Assembly: GCF_027595165.1 (NCBI RefSeq)
Contig: NZ_CP097291.1
Coordinates: 2,852,001-2,916,000 of the forward strand
Reading direction: 5' to 3'
Origin: Providencia sp. PROV188
GTDB lineage: Bacteria > Pseudomonadota > Gammaproteobacteria > Enterobacterales > Enterobacteriaceae
DNA length: 64,000 nucleotides
In this document: piece by piece, positions 62,347 through 64,000 of the stretch
How positions within the stretch are numbered: position 1 is the first letter of the stretch
Layout: each line of letters opens with the position of its first letter
Program-made: the position numbers and the translations under genes
The notes under the pieces: generated by a model
What the model was told of the DNA's origin: nothing
Databases searched by the model: none
The model's input: only the letters and a program-made list of their open reading frames with translations

Positions 62347-64000
62347 TTAGTGTGTTTTATATTGAATCATATCTATAGAAGAAATCTCTGGGCCTCGCGT
62401 ATTCATCTGTACATTATCATATTGTAAATAACTAAAATCTTTGTTTAATGTTATTTGGCTACAACTTTCAGCTAAAAAAGCCAGCTCTTCATTACATCTT
62501 GGCTTCTCTTCAAAATAGCTTAATAAATACATGGCACCACGATAATCGGTAACCGCTTCTGCAAGTTCACTGATATTTAAAATGCCATCATTAAAATGAA
62601 TCATTAAATGTCGGCTATTTGATGAATTATCTCCATAAATATTATGCAAAATTAGTGAAGTCTGATTAATGGAGTCCGTAAAAATTAAATCATTATTCAG
62701 TCGATTAACAAAAATTGCATTGTTCTTCGCATTGATTGGTATAGCAAGATAATCCATTTGCTTATCTTGTGATTGATTATCAATAACAATAGTCTCATGG
62801 TTTTGCCAATCTTCTATTTTCAAGTGATAAATATCTTTACCTTCCCCACCACTCAATATTAATGTCTTAACCGTATTTAACTGTCTTGGTGCAAGAACAT
62901 CATCATTATTTGTTCCTTTAATAATAAAGGATGAGCCTAATGGTTCACTTTTTGATAATGGATGAAAAATAATTTGGCGTTCTCGAGAAGATAACATTAA
63001 CCCCCCATTTATTTTCTGAACATGTTCAAGAGAGACATCTGGATATAATTCAATATATTCTGGTAAATGTTCCGAAGGCTTTAAAGATTTATCATCATCA
63101 AACATAGTCGCTAGCAGCACACTAGAGATTGCCTTTTGTTGATATAATTTTTTGGCTTGTGTATCAAAAATAATTCCACTGTCATTATGTAAGTCAAAAC
63201 CCAAAAACTGTAATGTATTTTCAGATGGTAAAGACTCACTAATAATCACTTTGCCTTTGAAATACCACGCTGATAAAGATTGTTTTCCATCTTTTACTTT
63301 TAAACCAAACAGTGTGATTGGATGAGGCTCATTAATAAAACCGCTTAAATTTTCCCAATTAAAGGATTCATTTTCAAACCAGTTTTTATTTATTGCAACA
63401 GTATCTGCACTACCATTAACATTAAGTTGTTTCACCACTCCGCTTTTTTGGATAATTAATAAATTACCATGCCAATCAAAAACTGTTTCTATTTCATTAA
63501 AGCTTAATCGCTTAGCGGTTGGATTCTTAAGATCAATATCCTTTTGCCCTAGCCCTTCTTGACGAAAAATTGTATCTGACTCTTTGCTATAAAAGAAAAA
63601 GACCTCGCCTCCATTATCATCAAATAGACTACCTACCAATGTGAGATCGGTTGGCGGTTTCCAGTTCCAAGTATCCGTGAGCGGATCAAATTTTTCAAAG
63701 CATGCCCCCACTATTTTTATTAATGTAGGCTCTGTATTTGCCACCCTAAATCGCTCTTCAACACCTAACAATATCCATTTGTTTGTAAAACCAGCATAAG
63801 TAGGATCTAATACATCCTTGAAAGGTTCACCATTTGCAAGCCTACGATTCATATAAGCTAATTCGTCAGGGTTAGTAGAAAACCAGTGCATTGTTTGAGA
63901 TATGTTATCAATTTCCTTTTGATCATGATCATCTGGTCTGGCTAAATTAGGTTTTATTAATACGCCGTCACGAGTACGTAGCCAATAAACAGACTGGAAA
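62347..64000 (-). CDS. C-terminal part of a large toxin-like protein (5' end beyond the window)
   Basis: The reading frame is open from its TAG-side end near 62347 to the window edge, 551 codons; an ATG at 63891 lies inside it but codons upstream remain open and protein-like ('YWLRTRDGVLIKPNLARPDD'), so the gene almost certainly starts outside. The visible part has many short beta-propeller-like repeats ('GNLLIIQKSG', 'LFGLKVKDGK', 'FLGFDLHNDSG'), then one RTX-like nonapeptide 'GGEGKDIYH' after 'GTNNDDVLAPRQ'. This resembles the C-terminal region of large insecticidal (Mcf/TcdA-TcdB-like) toxins of this family of bacteria. It is AT-rich and accessory. Identity as toxin is inferred. Confidence 0.6.
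   Translation of the reverse strand, partial: FQSVYWLRTRDGVLIKPNLARPDDHDQKEIDNISQTMHWFSTNPDELAYMNRRLANGEPFKDVLDPTYAGFTNKWILLGVEERFRVANTEPTLIKIVGACFEKFDPLTDTWNWKPPTDLTLVGSLFDDNGGEVFFFYSKESDTIFRQEGLGQKDIDLKNPTAKRLSFNEIETVFDWHGNLLIIQKSGVVKQLNVNGSADTVAINKNWFENESFNWENLSGFINEPHPITLFGLKVKDGKQSLSAWYFKGKVIISESLPSENTLQFLGFDLHNDSGIIFDTQAKKLYQQKAISSVLLATMFDDDKSLKPSEHLPEYIELYPDVSLEHVQKINGGLMLSSRERQIIFHPLSKSEPLGSSFIIKGTNNDDVLAPRQLNTVKTLILSGGEGKDIYHLKIEDWQNHETIVIDNQSQDKQMDYLAIPINAKNNAIFVNRLNNDLIFTDSINQTSLILHNIYGDNSSNSRHLMIHFNDGILNISELAEAVTDYRGAMYLLSYFEEKPRCNEELAFLAESCSQITLNKDFSYLQYDNVQMNTRGPEISSIDMIQYKTH

Overview
The window looks like a stretch of chromosome from Morganellaceae, most likely Providencia. 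I base this on moderately AT-rich DNA, protein sequences close to but clearly distinct from E. coli, and long collinearity with the E. coli folD-to-acrB interval. The genus is inferred from overall impression; no database search was run.

Layout. (1) 1-6606 is the right end of an integrated P4-like or PICI-like satellite element. All its genes are on the minus strand: a P4-type tyrosine integrase, a probable HTH protein, an AlpA regulator, a BRO-N antirepressor, an Icd/Ash-like protein whose gene contains a dense run of hairpins, an ORF6N protein, and a cascade of tiny overlapping genes that leaves the window on the left. The integrase abuts the 3' end of a tRNA-Arg(UCU) gene, the presumed attachment site. 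(2) 6872-24561 is core chromosome: folD-ybcJ, cysS, ppiB-lpxH, purE-purK (with a PurR box), ybbP-ybbA, tesA, ybbO, cnoX, qmcA-ybbJ and cueR. Three accessory genes interrupt it: a YopH/SptP-type tyrosine phosphatase resembling a type III effector, an MFS transporter and a phytase-like esterase. (3) 24570-34905 is copA with its CueR promoter, an HdeD-family gene, a TraB/GumN gene, ybaK, ushA, fsr and ybaL. (4) 34980-41854 is an accessory catabolic locus. A DeoR regulator and two FAD oxidoreductases (GlpA-like and partner) diverge from a glycerol-kinase-like FGGY kinase and a EutH-family transporter, around a control region holding a perfect CRP site and three copies of a 9-bp motif. (5) 41928-57116 is core again: gsk, an inserted wzz, hemH, adk, htpG (sigma-32-like promoter), recR, ybaB, dnaX (with a frameshift signal), apt, priC, rsmS and mscK. 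(6) 56763-62278 is the AcrAB efflux locus, with a ychN-like gene directly behind acrR and an AcrR operator. (7) 62347-64000 is the C-terminal part of a large, probably toxin-like protein that continues past the window.

The most interesting items are the orphan YopH-like phosphatase, the EutH/kinase/GlpA-like module (the kinase lacks the arginine that E. coli GlpK uses to hold glycerol), the hairpin array inside the satellite's Icd-like gene, the ~110-bp palindromic repeat that abuts the stop codons of both cysS and recR, and the truncated toxin-like gene at the right edge.
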